A stretch of 64,000 nucleotides of DNA, from contig CAVTAS010000010.1 of NCBI GenBank assembly GCA_963732765.1, forward strand, positions 434,001 to 498,000, read 5' to 3'. The position numbers and the translations under genes are program-made. This stretch comes from JANYHF01 sp963732765 (lineage in GTDB: Bacteria > Pseudomonadota > Alphaproteobacteria > Rhizobiales > Hyphomicrobiaceae). Positions 42,224 to 51,070 of the stretch are shown piece by piece. How positions within the stretch are numbered: position 1 is the stretch's first letter; each line of letters opens with the position of its first letter. Under the pieces are notes generated by a model. The model was not told the origin of the DNA. It made no database searches and saw only the letters and a program-made list of their open reading frames with translations.

Positions 42224-43639
42224 CTACTCCGCAGCAAGTGCCGGTTGCGGTCCAGCCAGCCACCCATCGAGTTGCTGCAGCGCCCGCCGCGACAGCGCCC
42301 GTTTGCGCGCCACGCCCTTGTCGGCGCCTTTCAGCTTCTTCCCGTTCTCCATGGTCGGTTGTTCGATCAGTGGAAACAGGCCGAAATTCACATTCATGGG
42401 CTGGAACGAACGCACGCCCGCTTCGATGGTCTCGATATGGCCGCCGGTGATGTGGTTCAGCAGGGCGCCCAAGGCGGTCTCTGGCGGCGGCGGGGCGAGT
42501 GCGCGGTCCAGCCGTTCGGCGGCGGCAAAGCGCCCCGCCAGCAGGCCGATCGAAGCCGATTCCACATAGCCTTCGACGCCGGTGATCTGGCCCGCGAAGC
42601 GCAGGCGCGGCATGGCCTTCAGGCGCAAGCCGGCGTCCAGCAACTTCGGGCTGTTTAAGAACGTGTTGCGGTGCAATCCGCCCAAGCGCGCGAACTCGGC
42701 CTTCTCGAGGCCGGGGATCATGCGGAACACGCGCGCTTGCTCGGCGTATTTCAGCTTGGTCTGGAAGCCGACCATATTCCACAGCGTGCCCAGCGCATTG
42801 TCCTGACGCAGCTGCACTATGGCCCAGGGTTTGACTGTGGGATTGTGCGCATTGGTGAGGCCGACTGGCTTCATCGGTCCGTAGCGAAGCGTCTCTGCCC
42901 CACGCTCGGCCATCACTTCCACAGGCAAACAGCCGTCGAAATAGGGGGTGTTCGCCTCCCACTCCTTGAAGCTGGTCTTGTCGCCCGCCAGGAGCGCCGC
43001 CACGAACGCCTCGTACTGCTCCTTGCTCATCGGGCAGTTGATATAGTCCGCCCCCGTCCCACCTGGTCCTGCCTTGTCGTAGCGCGATTGTTTCCAGGCC
43101 ACGCTCATGTCGATGCTTTCGGCATGGACGATGGGGGCGATGGCGTCGAAGAAGGCGAGTTCGGTTTCGCCGGTGAGGCCTTGCACGGCCTTGGCCAGGG
43201 CCGGCGACGTGAGAGGGCCGGTGGCGACAATGACGTTGTCCCAGTCCTCGGGCGGCAAGCCACCGATCTCGCCGCGCTCGATGGTCACCAGCGGTTCGGC
43301 GGCAAGACGGGTCTCCACCTCGGCCGAGAAGGCATCGCGGTCGACGGCCAGCGCTCCGCCAGCGGGCAGCTTGTGCTTGTCGCCCGCCGCCATGATCAGC
43401 GAACCGGCGCGGCGCATCTCTTCGTGCAGCAGACCAACCGCGTTTGTCTCGACATCGTCGGAGCGGAACGAGTTGGAACAGACCAGTTCGGCCAGCCCCT
43501 GGGTCTGGTGTGCCTCCGTTTTCACATGCGGGCGCATCTCGTGCAGCACCACGGGAACGCCGGCGTGCGCGATCTGCCAGGCGGCCTCGCTGCCCGCGAG
43601 CCCGCCGCCGATAACATGGATGGGTTTGGTTTGGGTCAT
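42224..43639 (-). CDS. trmFO: methylenetetrahydrofolate-tRNA-(uracil-5-)-methyltransferase
   Basis: A 471-residue flavoprotein related to GidA. The FAD-binding start is IHVIGGGLAGSEAAWQIA and CSNSFRSDD is conserved, as are GGTGADYINCPMSKEQY, VGLTNAHNPTVKPWAIVQLRQDN by feature, and the later GGLHRNTF and FAGQITGVEGYVESASIGL. The product methylates U54 in tRNA using 5,10-methylene-THF. Length and motifs are normal. ATG 43639 (MTQTKP) is chosen over an upstream ATG at 43675. Confidence 0.95.
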   Translation of the reverse strand: MTQTKPIHVIGGGLAGSEAAWQIAHAGVPVVLHEMRPHVKTEAHQTQGLAELVCSNSFRSDDVETNAVGLLHEEMRRAGSLIMAAGDKHKLPAGGALAVDRDAFSAEVETRLAAEPLVTIERGEIGGLPPEDWDNVIVATGPLTSPALAKAVQGLTGETELAFFDAIAPIVHAESIDMSVAWKQSRYDKAGPGGTGADYINCPMSKEQYEAFVAALLAGDKTSFKEWEANTPYFDGCLPVEVMAERGAETLRYGPMKPVGLTNAHNPTVKPWAIVQLRQDNALGTLWNMVGFQTKLKYAEQARVFRMIPGLEKAEFARLGGLHRNTFLNSPKLLDAGLRLKAMPRLRFAGQITGVEGYVESASIGLLAGRFAAAERLDRALAPPPPETALGALLNHITGGHIETIEAGVRSFQPMNVNFGLFPLIEQPTMENGKKLKGADKGVARKRALSRRALQQLDGWLAGPQPALAAE

Positions 43640-43694
43640 GGCCACGGGCTTAGGCCAATTCGGCCAAGCCCTCAACGGCTATCCGATCCCCGGA

Positions 43695-44573
43695 TCACGG
43701 GCACTTGTATTCACGGCTCCAGGATTTCCCGGTCTTGAGATCAAAGCCCGACTTAGCGATGGTCTGACCAGCGCTCCCCTCACACGCAACGCTGATGTCT
43801 GGCGCGCCGCTGTCGTCGGCTTGGCTGCTGTCCGGCTTGACTTGGCCCGATGCCGCTGTCGCGCCCGCCGGCTGTGTGCTTGCCGGCGCGCTGCCGGGCG
43901 TTCCGCTTGCTCGCCAGTTTGGGGAATGCAACTGCAGCGTACCCGTCGTAAATGACCGGTGGTCAAGCTCGGGCACTTCCATTTCAAAGGACACTGGCTC
44001 CGGAGTGACCATCCAGATCCGATCCAGAATGCCGAGATCTTCGGGCTGCGCCGTGACCAGGGTCAGCTTGAAATTGAGGTTGCCGCCTTTTTGCTCGGCA
44101 ATGGTCTGGTCCTTCTGGTCGTCGCGCGAATAGAACAGGACGCTCTCGGACGAACTTGCCTTGCCCGGCAGGCTGATGGGCGCATAGGGGCGGAAGGCGA
44201 GCGCATTGGCGTTGTCCATAGTCCAGCGGCCAAAGTCGCTGCTGTAGAACTTGCGCGTCGACTTGGTGCGCGGGTTCTCGACCTCAAGGTCCATGGACAG
44301 CACCGTGCCCGCGCGTGCGCCGAGATTGACCACGGTGACTGGAACCTCGAACACCTCGAAGCTGCTGTTATATGGCTGCGAGTAGCGGATAACCGGAGGC
44401 ACGAACGCGCGCAGGTCGGGGCGGCGCAGGGCTGTTTCGTAAAGACTGTAGGCGGAAAAAACCAGCGCCAGAGCCGAGGCGACGGCCGTGATAATGCCTT
44501 CGCCGCCTTTGCTGGTCGCTTCGACATCCTCCGGAGCGCCACCCTTCACAGCGCGGCCGCGTATGATCCCCAT
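43695..44573 (-). CDS. hypothetical membrane-anchored protein
   Basis: A 292-residue protein of no family I recognise. A single hydrophobic helix near residues 27-45 (GIITAVASALALVFSAYSLYE) follows a short basic N-terminus, so the rest is probably periplasmic or cytoplasmic beside the membrane. The main domain is beta-rich (FEVFEVPVTVVNLGARAGTV). The C-terminal part is a Ser/Pro/Ala linker and then a small two-Cys module (VACEGSAGQ ... REYKCP). It lies between trmFO and the divergent TrmO gene. Confidence 0.6.
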   Translation of the reverse strand: MGIIRGRAVKGGAPEDVEATSKGGEGIITAVASALALVFSAYSLYETALRRPDLRAFVPPVIRYSQPYNSSFEVFEVPVTVVNLGARAGTVLSMDLEVENPRTKSTRKFYSSDFGRWTMDNANALAFRPYAPISLPGKASSSESVLFYSRDDQKDQTIAEQKGGNLNFKLTLVTAQPEDLGILDRIWMVTPEPVSFEMEVPELDHRSFTTGTLQLHSPNWRASGTPGSAPASTQPAGATAASGQVKPDSSQADDSGAPDISVACEGSAGQTIAKSGFDLKTGKSWSREYKCP

Positions 44574-44666
44574 CGGTGAAATCCTTGACCTGAGCCCAGC
44601 AGCCACGGTGAACTACCCGCGCAAATAGGGCGCGATCATGGCCCGTACAGACATTGGAGAGAGAAC

Positions 44667-45194
44667 ATGAGCGAACCCGGCCTACGCGACGGCGAAGTGG
44701 CCCTGCCATTCGATCCGGCAACGGCGGCGGACGATGCGCGTCTGATGTACATCGGCCGCATCCGCTCGCCTTGGACCGACCGGGCAACCTGCCCGCACAA
44801 TCTGCGCGAGGCGCTGCAGCGGGGCGGTGGCGGGACAGTGCTGATCGACGATGCGTTCCGGCCAGGACTGTCGGGCCTCGAGCGCGCATCGCATCTGATC
44901 CTGCTCTATTGGCTCGACCGCGCCCGCCGCGACATTGTCGTGCAGAAGCCCCGGCATGCAGAAGCGACCAGCGGCGTGTTTGCGCTGCGCTCGCCGGTCC
45001 GTCCCAATCCGATCGGGCTCGCTGTCGTCAGGATGCTGAGCTTGGACCCGGCAGCCGGGCGCATCGAGCTGGAAGCCATCGATTGTCTTGACGGCACGCC
45101 GTTGCTGGATGTGAAGCCCTACCTTCCAAGCATCGACGCCGTTCCAGACGCGACGCGCCGAGATGGAGAAGCCCAGAATACGGACGGCAGATAG
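44667..45194 (+). CDS. TsaA/TrmO-family tRNA methyltransferase
   Basis: A 175-residue protein of the UPF0066/TsaA-like family. It shows YIGRIRSPWTDRATCPHN, FRPGLSGLERASHLILLYWLDRA, and GVFALRSPVRPNPIGLAVVRML, with the R-S-P-x-R-P-N-P-I-G motif that binds S-adenosylmethionine. C-terminal DGTPLLDVKPYLPSID is typical. E. coli TrmO makes the N6-methyl of m6t6A37 in tRNA. This shorter protein lacks the extra C-terminal domain, as is common in this phylum. Confidence 0.88.
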   Translation: MSEPGLRDGEVALPFDPATAADDARLMYIGRIRSPWTDRATCPHNLREALQRGGGGTVLIDDAFRPGLSGLERASHLILLYWLDRARRDIVVQKPRHAEATSGVFALRSPVRPNPIGLAVVRMLSLDPAAGRIELEAIDCLDGTPLLDVKPYLPSIDAVPDATRRDGEAQNTDGR

Positions 45195-45216
45195 CGGTCG
45201 AAACTGGTTTTGGTGC

Positions 45217-46056
45217 TCAGCGGCCGATCAACCGGCGCTTCACGCGGCGAAAATTTCTGAGCAGAATTGGCGGCACAAAGTCTTCCGACAATTCCTGTGT
45301 TTTGATTTGCCAATCGACTTTGTCTTTGGTGCCGTCGCGGGTGCGGAACTGGGTTGTATGGTCCCGCTTGGTGCCGTCCCAGGTAGCGGTGTAGTAGTAG
45401 AGCGCGATGGACCGGCGCGGAATGCCGTTGGGGTGATTCACCGGCTGCGGATTGCCGTGGTTGCTGTTCGAGGTTGTGTTGAAAATCACGCAGCGATTGA
45501 ACTCCGGCACTACGGAGACCAGGCACTTCGTCATCTCATTGTCCCACAACTCGAGCGAACCGCCGTATTCCGATTTCCAGTCACGGTTCAGATAGATCAG
45601 CACATTAATGCGCCGCTCGATATTCATGGGCTTGTGGTGGTTGAAATCGGCATGCACTGAAAGGTGGCCGCCTTGCGATATCTCATGAAAGCCGCCGCCC
45701 AGGAAATAGGTGTCGGGAATCAAGCCTTTGATACCGGTGATGTTTTCCAGCACGCGAATGAACGGTCGCGAATTGAAGGAGTAGAACAGATTGCGCAAAC
45801 CCGGCGTCAGAATATCCGGATTGAACTGCGCCTTGTAGCGCTCCTGGGCGCGATCGAACATCGCGTCGACGCCCTGGGGGGCGGGAAACTCGGCCAGGCA
45901 CTTGGTGAGAATGGCTTCGGGCAATAAGTCATTGATAACCGCGTGCGGGAAAGGATGTGCCGAATTGTAGGCGTCGTGCAGTTCCTTGCCCTTGTCGCGA
46001 ACACCCTCCGGATCGATCAGACCGGTCGCCGGATCCATCTCTTTAAAGTATACCAT
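45217..46056 (-). CDS. 2-oxoglutarate/Fe(II) oxygenase (Ofd1/prolyl-hydroxylase-like)
   Basis: A 279-residue double-stranded beta-helix dioxygenase. The iron site is seen in LSVHADFNHHKP (His-x-Asp) with a distal His in NHGNPQPV followed by IPRRSIALYYYT, whose Arg would hold 2-oxoglutarate. INVLIYLNRDWKSEYGGSLELWD is the typical strand after the HxD site. The substrate might be a protein proline or a small metabolite. ATG 46056 (MVYFKEMD) is chosen over ATG 46131. Confidence 0.85.
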   Translation of the reverse strand: MVYFKEMDPATGLIDPEGVRDKGKELHDAYNSAHPFPHAVINDLLPEAILTKCLAEFPAPQGVDAMFDRAQERYKAQFNPDILTPGLRNLFYSFNSRPFIRVLENITGIKGLIPDTYFLGGGFHEISQGGHLSVHADFNHHKPMNIERRINVLIYLNRDWKSEYGGSLELWDNEMTKCLVSVVPEFNRCVIFNTTSNSNHGNPQPVNHPNGIPRRSIALYYYTATWDGTKRDHTTQFRTRDGTKDKVDWQIKTQELSEDFVPPILLRNFRRVKRRLIGR

Positions 46057-46191
46057 CGCACAAACTCCGCACCAAAACGCCAATGCCGATTGGCGAGCAT
46101 ATGGCATCGCGAAGTGCCTGATGGCAATCACAATTGGCCGGACGGTCGCGCTCGAATGCGCCGAGATGAAGTCTTGGTTAGCGCCCCCACG

Positions 46192-47178
46192 TCACTCCGG
46201 CAAGACCAGGTCGGGTGGCGTATGTCCGTCCATATGCGTACGGATGTTGACGATCACCTTCTCGCCCATGTCGATACGACCCTCCAATGTCGCCGAGCCC
46301 ATGTGCGGCAGCACCACAACGCGTTCCGAGGCGCGCAACTTCGGGTTGATGGCCGGTTCGTGCTCGAACACATCCAGCCCTGCCCCCGCGATTTCGCCGG
46401 CCTCGATCATGCGGGCGAGCGCATTCTCGTCGATGACTTCGCCGCGCGATGTGTTGACCAGATAGGCGGTCGGTTTGATCAGTTTCAGGCGGCGCGCCGA
46501 GAGCAGATGAAAGGTCGCTGGCGTGTGCGGACAATTCACCGAGATGATGTCCATGCGGTTCAGCATCTGGTCGAGGCTGTCCCAATAGGTCGCCTCCAGA
46601 TCCCGCTCGATCTCCTCGGCCACGCGGCGGCGATTGTGGTAGTGGATCGAGAGCCCGAAGGCCTTGGCGCGCCGTGCCACCGCCTGCCCGATGCGCCCCA
46701 TGCCGATGATGCCCAAACGCTTGCCGTAGATGCGGTTTCCAAGCATCCAGGTTGGCGACCAGCCGCTCCATTCATTGCGCGGGTTCTTGAGATAGGCCGC
46801 CCCCTCGGTGAGCCGGCGCGGGACGGCCAGGATCAGCGCCATGGTCATATCGGCGGTGTCTTCGGTGAGGACGCCGGGCGTGTTGGTGACCGTGATGCCG
46901 CGCGCCCGGGCGGCGCCTAAGTCGATGTTGTCGACGCCGGTACCGAAGTTCGCGAGCAGCTTCAGCTGGGGCCCGGCCGCAGCCAGCAGTTTGGCGTCGA
47001 TCCGGTCGGTCACGGTCGGCACGATGACATCGGCGACCTTGGCCGCCGCCAGCAGCTCGGCTCCGCTCATGGGCCGGTCATCGATGTTCAACCTGGCGTC
47101 GAACAGCTCGCGCATGCGCGTTTCCACGCTGTCGGGCAACTTGCGGGTGACGATGACGAGCGGCTTCTTGGCTGGCAT
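46192..47178 (-). CDS. D-isomer 2-hydroxyacid dehydrogenase (glyoxylate/hydroxypyruvate reductase-like)
   Basis: A 328-residue dehydrogenase with FGTGVDNIDLGAARARGI, the NAD loop GIIGMGRIGQAVARRAKAFG, HYHNRRR (Arg pair pointing to NADP use), catalytic Arg in YLVNTSRGEVIDE, and Glu/His in GLDVFEHEPAINPKL and VLPHMGSAT. These match GyaR/GhrB-type glyoxylate reductases. ATG 47178 lies behind GGAGCC. It is only distantly similar to the dehydrogenase at 28837-29781. Confidence 0.92.
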   Translation of the reverse strand: MPAKKPLVIVTRKLPDSVETRMRELFDARLNIDDRPMSGAELLAAAKVADVIVPTVTDRIDAKLLAAAGPQLKLLANFGTGVDNIDLGAARARGITVTNTPGVLTEDTADMTMALILAVPRRLTEGAAYLKNPRNEWSGWSPTWMLGNRIYGKRLGIIGMGRIGQAVARRAKAFGLSIHYHNRRRVAEEIERDLEATYWDSLDQMLNRMDIISVNCPHTPATFHLLSARRLKLIKPTAYLVNTSRGEVIDENALARMIEAGEIAGAGLDVFEHEPAINPKLRASERVVVLPHMGSATLEGRIDMGEKVIVNIRTHMDGHTPPDLVLPE

Positions 47179-47377
47179 GGGGCGGCTCCGGTGAGGTGGC
47201 GGCGTGCGTAGGCCAGGCGGCGCTGACGCCGTACATTCACCGTTGTTCCCTAGCAGAGATGCCGCACTTTGGTAAGGCTGCGTCCAATGCCTTGCGATGC
47301 CTGTGCGTTGGGTAAACTCGCGGGATGCGTTGGCTGCACTCCCTTCGCCTGGGTCTGCCAGCGCGTCGAGCTGTACT

Positions 47378-47839
47378 CTATGCTTCGGTCCGCTTGAGAA
47401 ATATCCGGAACGCTTCAAGCGTGGCTTCGCTCACATGGTGTTCGATGCCTTCCGCATCGGCTTCGGCAAGTGCGGGATCGACGCCAATCGCAACCAGAAA
47501 TTCGCGCACGATCGTGTGGCGTTCGCGCGCCGCGGCGGCCATGGCCTGGCCACGCGGGGTGAGGAAGATGGATCGATACGGCTTGGCTGTAACCAAGCCG
47601 TCGCGCTGTAGCCGCTGGATGGCGTTGTTGACCGTCGCGCTTGCAACGCCCAGTCGACCAGCGAGATCGACGACACGGGCTTCCCCCGCGCCGTCGATCA
47701 ATTCGGCGATGAGTTCCACATAGTCTTCGGCAAGCTCGTTCTGGTGTGCCTCGCGCACACGCTGGAAACGTGCCGCCTGCGCCCGGGTTGGATCATCTGT
47801 TTCATCATCGGCGGCCAAAGCAGTCCTCCTGGTGGGCAT
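47378..47839 (-). CDS. mntR: manganese-responsive regulator MntR (DtxR family)
   Basis: A 153-residue protein. A winged helix (AEDYVELIAELIDGAGEARVVDLAGRLGVASATVNNAIQRL by feature) is followed by the DtxR dimerisation/metal domain with RHTIVREFLVAIGVDPALAEADAEGIEHHVS, which has the E-x-x-E-H-x-x metal-ligand pattern of MntR and no SH3 tail. It represses manganese-uptake genes when Mn is plentiful. It is divergent from a multicopper-oxidase/ZIP pair, with a DtxR-like palindrome between them. Starts at 47839, 47857 and 47866 are all possible. Confidence 0.88.
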   Translation of the reverse strand: MPTRRTALAADDETDDPTRAQAARFQRVREAHQNELAEDYVELIAELIDGAGEARVVDLAGRLGVASATVNNAIQRLQRDGLVTAKPYRSIFLTPRGQAMAAAARERHTIVREFLVAIGVDPALAEADAEGIEHHVSEATLEAFRIFLKRTEA

Positions 47840-47856
47840 GGTAGCTGGCGATGCCA

Positions 47857-47886
47857 TTGACAACAAGTTTAGCGTTAGCTAACTAT
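47857..47886 (+). promoter_or_regulatory. promoter with overlapping MntR/DtxR-type operator
   Basis: TTGACA at 47857-47862 and TAACTA at 47880-47885 are separated by exactly 17 bp, a good sigma-70 promoter facing the multicopper-oxidase gene. Across the -10 lies TTTAGCGTTAGCTAACTATC, with the perfect palindrome GTTAGCTAAC at 47874-47883. This strongly resembles the DtxR-family consensus (TTAGGTTAGCCTAACCTAA). Binding here would block the rightward promoter and could also affect mntR itself. Confidence 0.7.
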
Positions 47887-47939
47887 CGTATCAATTGCTA
47901 CGTTTGCTCCTTTCACCTTGCGCGAAAAGGCAGGCCCGG

Positions 47940-49079
47940 ATGCGTAACTGGCTAGCTCAGCCATGGTTGCCGAGTAGACTCGACCGGCGGCGCTTCATGC
48001 TTGGAGGTCTGGCCGTGTCAAGTGGCGTGGCCCTGGCCGCCCAGAGCCGGTTTGGCGGCGCTGCTGCACAAGTCCAGACCCACATCGGACACAAGAGCCC
48101 AGAAGGCCTCTCCATTACGCCGCACACCGCTCACGGCGACATGATCACCGTCGGTGAGGTTGACCACGCGCGCAATGGTTTTGATCCGACCGCGCTGTTG
48201 ACGGACTGGGATCGCGGCGTCGTGACTGTTCTGCCGGACGGCCGCAAACTGCGCAGTTTCGAGATCACGGCCATCGACAAGGAAATCGAAATCGCCCCGG
48301 GGGTGATGTTTCCCGCCTGGACCTTCAACGGGCGCGTCCCAGGCCCATCCTTGCGCGTGACTGAGGGCGAACGGCTGCGGATCCTGTTCCGCAATCAGGG
48401 CTCACACCCCCATACCATGCACTTCCATGGCATCCACTCGGCCCGCATGGACGGCGTGCCGGGCGCCGGACTGATCGGACCGGGCGAGGAATTCGTCTAT
48501 GAGTTCGACGCCAAACCGTTTGGCTGCCACCTCTATCATTGCCATGCGCTGCCCCTGAAGCGGCACATCCACAAGGGCATGTATGGCGCGTTCGTCATCG
48601 ATCCCGATCCCGCGCTGCATCCCGAACACACCGACGTCGCCCGTTCGCGCTTGCACGGCTCGCCCGAGAACCTGGGTTGGCAGGAACTTGTCATGGTGAT
48701 GAACGCTTTCGACACCGACTTCGACAACGAAAACGAGTTCTACGCCGTCAACACCATCGCGCACCACTTTGCGCGCCGGCCGATCCGCATCGTGCGCGAC
48801 AAGCCGGTGCGCATCTATCTCGTCAATCTGGTCGAGTTTGACCCCATCAACTCGTTACATCTGCACGCAAATTTCTTCGACTACTATGACCACGGCACAA
48901 CCCTGACGCCGACGCTGAAGACCGTCGACACCATCATGCAGTGCCAGGGCCAGCGCGGGATACTGGAACTGTCGTTCAAGGATCATGAGACCGGCGCCTA
49001 CATGTTCCATGCGCACCAGTCCGAATTCGCTGAGCTCGGTTGGATGGGAATGTTCGATGTGGTGGAGGCCACAACATGA
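47940..49079 (+). CDS. Tat-exported two-domain multicopper oxidase
   Basis: A 379-residue protein with a Tat signal (RLDRRRFMLGGLAV) and two cupredoxin domains. Copper motifs are HPHTMHFHGIH, then LYHCHALPLKRHIHKGMYG, where Cys-His-Met spacing resembles the type-1 site of NirK-like two-domain oxidases. In domain 2 they are NSLHLHANFF and YMFHAHQSEFAELGWMGMF. The product is periplasmic. Coupling to a ZIP transporter by a four-base overlap and an MntR-type operator ahead suggest a role in manganese (or iron) handling. It could also be nitrite-reductase-like, but nothing nearby supports denitrification. ATG 47940 is chosen over a TTG at 47895. Confidence 0.82.
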   Translation: MRNWLAQPWLPSRLDRRRFMLGGLAVSSGVALAAQSRFGGAAAQVQTHIGHKSPEGLSITPHTAHGDMITVGEVDHARNGFDPTALLTDWDRGVVTVLPDGRKLRSFEITAIDKEIEIAPGVMFPAWTFNGRVPGPSLRVTEGERLRILFRNQGSHPHTMHFHGIHSARMDGVPGAGLIGPGEEFVYEFDAKPFGCHLYHCHALPLKRHIHKGMYGAFVIDPDPALHPEHTDVARSRLHGSPENLGWQELVMVMNAFDTDFDNENEFYAVNTIAHHFARRPIRIVRDKPVRIYLVNLVEFDPINSLHLHANFFDYYDHGTTLTPTLKTVDTIMQCQGQRGILELSFKDHETGAYMFHAHQSEFAELGWMGMFDVVEATT

Positions 49080-50299
49080 CCGATCACCCAATCGCGCTCC
49101 CGGACGCGCTCGAAGAGTCACGAAACGACGCGGTCGGCGCAGCACCGTTCCAGTTCCGAGAGATCTGGTGGCTTGCCCTTCCGGTTCTGCTCCTCGGGCT
49201 GACCGCGAGTTGGCTTATCTTTTCCGATCCGCTGCGCTACTTCAGCAATGGAGCGCCGCCGATCGAGGCTCTCACTTTCGAGCGGCGCGTGCTGGACCAG
49301 GACGGCATCCATCTCCTGGTGCGCGCCGGCGGCTCTGAGCCGATGACAATAGCGCAGGTGCAGGTCGACGACGCTTACTGGACCTTCACGCAAGATCGCC
49401 CGGGAAACCTTGAGCGTCTCACGACGGCATGGCTTCACATTCCCTATCCCTGGGTGCAGGGCGAAGCGCACCGCGTAAAAGTCGTGACCAGGACCGGGGT
49501 TACTTTCGAACATGAGATAGCTGTCGCGGTTGCGACCCCAACACCGGACGCCAACCAGTTGAGACCGCAGGCGCTGGTCGGCGCACTCGTCGGCATCGTG
49601 CCCGTGGTGATCGGGCTCTCGCTCTACCCGCTGCTGCGCCGTTTTGGCCGCAACGGCATGACGTTCACATTGGCGCTGACCGGTGGGCTGCTGACGTTTC
49701 TGCTGATCGACACAATCGAGCATGCGCTCGAATTTGCCGGGGCCGCCGCGGTGGCGTTCCAGGGGAATGTGATGATCGTGGTCACAGCACTGCTGACGTT
49801 CTTAGGGCTGTTCGCCATTGGGCGCAGTCGTGGTGCGCCGAGCGGCGTGGCTCTGGCAACTTACATTGCGCTTGGCATCGGTCTGCACAATCTCGGCGAG
49901 GGTCTGGCGATCGGCGCCGCATTCGCCACCGGCGCGGCCAGCCTGGGGACATTTCTTATTCTCGGCTTCACCTTGCATAACGTAACGGAAGGCATCGGCA
50001 TTGCGGCGCCGATGGTGCGGCAGCGGCCGTCGCTGCTCACGTTTGCTGGGCTGGCGCTGCTGGCAGGAGCGCCCGCCATTCTCGGGATCTGGGCCGGCAG
50101 CCTTGCGCTGACGCCACAGTGGGCCGCATTCGCCCTTGCCGTCGGCGCGGGTGCGATTGCTCAGGTGCTTGTTGAGGTCGCCGCTTATGTCGCACGGCGC
50201 GAGGGCGCCGTAGCCGCGCTGCTGAGGCCGGCTTGCCTTGGCGGCTTTGCCGCGGGCATCCTGGCCATGTACGTGACCGGAATGCTGGTCAAGGTCTAG
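49076..50299 (+). CDS. ZIP-family metal permease with large N-terminal extension
   Basis: A 407-residue membrane protein. It starts with a cytoplasmic tail and one helix (WWLALPVLLLGLTASWLIF), then an extracytoplasmic beta-rich domain of about 110 residues (residues 50-160), then the eight-helix ZIP core. Metal-site motifs are IALGIGLHNLGEGLAIGAAF in TM4 and GFTLHNVTEGIGIAAP in TM5 (both H-N-x-x-E-G). The extra periplasmic domain is unusual for ZIP proteins and may dock the oxidase encoded just upstream. ATG 49076 overlaps the oxidase stop. Confidence 0.85.
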   Translation: MTDHPIALPDALEESRNDAVGAAPFQFREIWWLALPVLLLGLTASWLIFSDPLRYFSNGAPPIEALTFERRVLDQDGIHLLVRAGGSEPMTIAQVQVDDAYWTFTQDRPGNLERLTTAWLHIPYPWVQGEAHRVKVVTRTGVTFEHEIAVAVATPTPDANQLRPQALVGALVGIVPVVIGLSLYPLLRRFGRNGMTFTLALTGGLLTFLLIDTIEHALEFAGAAAVAFQGNVMIVVTALLTFLGLFAIGRSRGAPSGVALATYIALGIGLHNLGEGLAIGAAFATGAASLGTFLILGFTLHNVTEGIGIAAPMVRQRPSLLTFAGLALLAGAPAILGIWAGSLALTPQWAAFALAVGAGAIAQVLVEVAAYVARREGAVAALLRPACLGGFAAGILAMYVTGMLVKV

Positions 50300-50425
50300 T
50301 CAGGAGAACTGCAGAGCAATCTGCAGCATTGCTCCGCCTTGCGCTTGACATGTTGGCGGAGGATCGGATTTGGGTAGGGGCGCCGGTCCCGAACCGCCCT
50401 AGCGATCACATGGAAGCCCTCCGAG

Positions 50426-50971
50426 ATGATGCCGCGCAGCGTTTTGTCGATCGGGGCCGCACTGGTCCTCTGGTGCGGCCTTGGCTCGGCCACCTCGGCT
50501 CACGCCCAGAGCGCCGGCACCGGCCTACCGCTGCCGCGCTACGCCAGCCTGAAATCCGACCGCGTGAACGTGCGCAAGGGCCCCGGCTTCGACTATCCCA
50601 TTGCCTGGGTCTACCAGCGCGTCGGGCTGCCGGTGGAGATCCTGAAAGAGTTCGAGAACTGGCGCCAGGTGCGCGACAGCGATGGCACCGAAGGCTGGGT
50701 GCTGCAGAACCTGCTCAGCGGCCGCCGCACGGTGCTGGTGACACCTTGGGACACCAAGCCGCCCGAGGCGGGAGCCGAAACGCCACAGCCGGCGGCCCTG
50801 CGCGACGGCTCCTCCAGCAGCGCCGGCGTACTGGCGGTGATCGAGCCGGGAGTGCTCGCCACTGTGCTCAGTTGCGACCGCTCTTGGTGCAACGTCTCGA
50901 TCTCGGATCAGCGCGGCTACATCGAGCAGACCAAACTCTGGGGCGTCTACCCTGATGAGACAGTCAAATAG
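50426..50971 (+). CDS. secreted SH3-domain protein
   Basis: A 181-residue exported protein: signal peptide LSIGAALVLWCGLGSATSAHAQ, then two bacterial SH3 (SH3_3/SH3b) repeats. The first, LKSDRVNVRKGPGFDYPIAWVYQRVGLPVEIL, has the R-x-N-V-R-x-G-P signature. The second is around VLAVIEPGVLATVLSCDRSWCNVSISDQRGYI. These domains usually bind peptidoglycan. It is a single gene, and start ATG 50426 or 50429 makes no practical difference. Confidence 0.88.
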   Translation: MMPRSVLSIGAALVLWCGLGSATSAHAQSAGTGLPLPRYASLKSDRVNVRKGPGFDYPIAWVYQRVGLPVEILKEFENWRQVRDSDGTEGWVLQNLLSGRRTVLVTPWDTKPPEAGAETPQPAALRDGSSSSAGVLAVIEPGVLATVLSCDRSWCNVSISDQRGYIEQTKLWGVYPDETVK

Positions 50972-51070
50972 CGCCGCCGCCCGATTGACTTATGATAGTC
51001 CGAGAGCAGTTTGACTTCGCGGTAGACCGCGAGGACGCTGAAGTTGATCGCGGTTGATAGGAGTAGTTTC

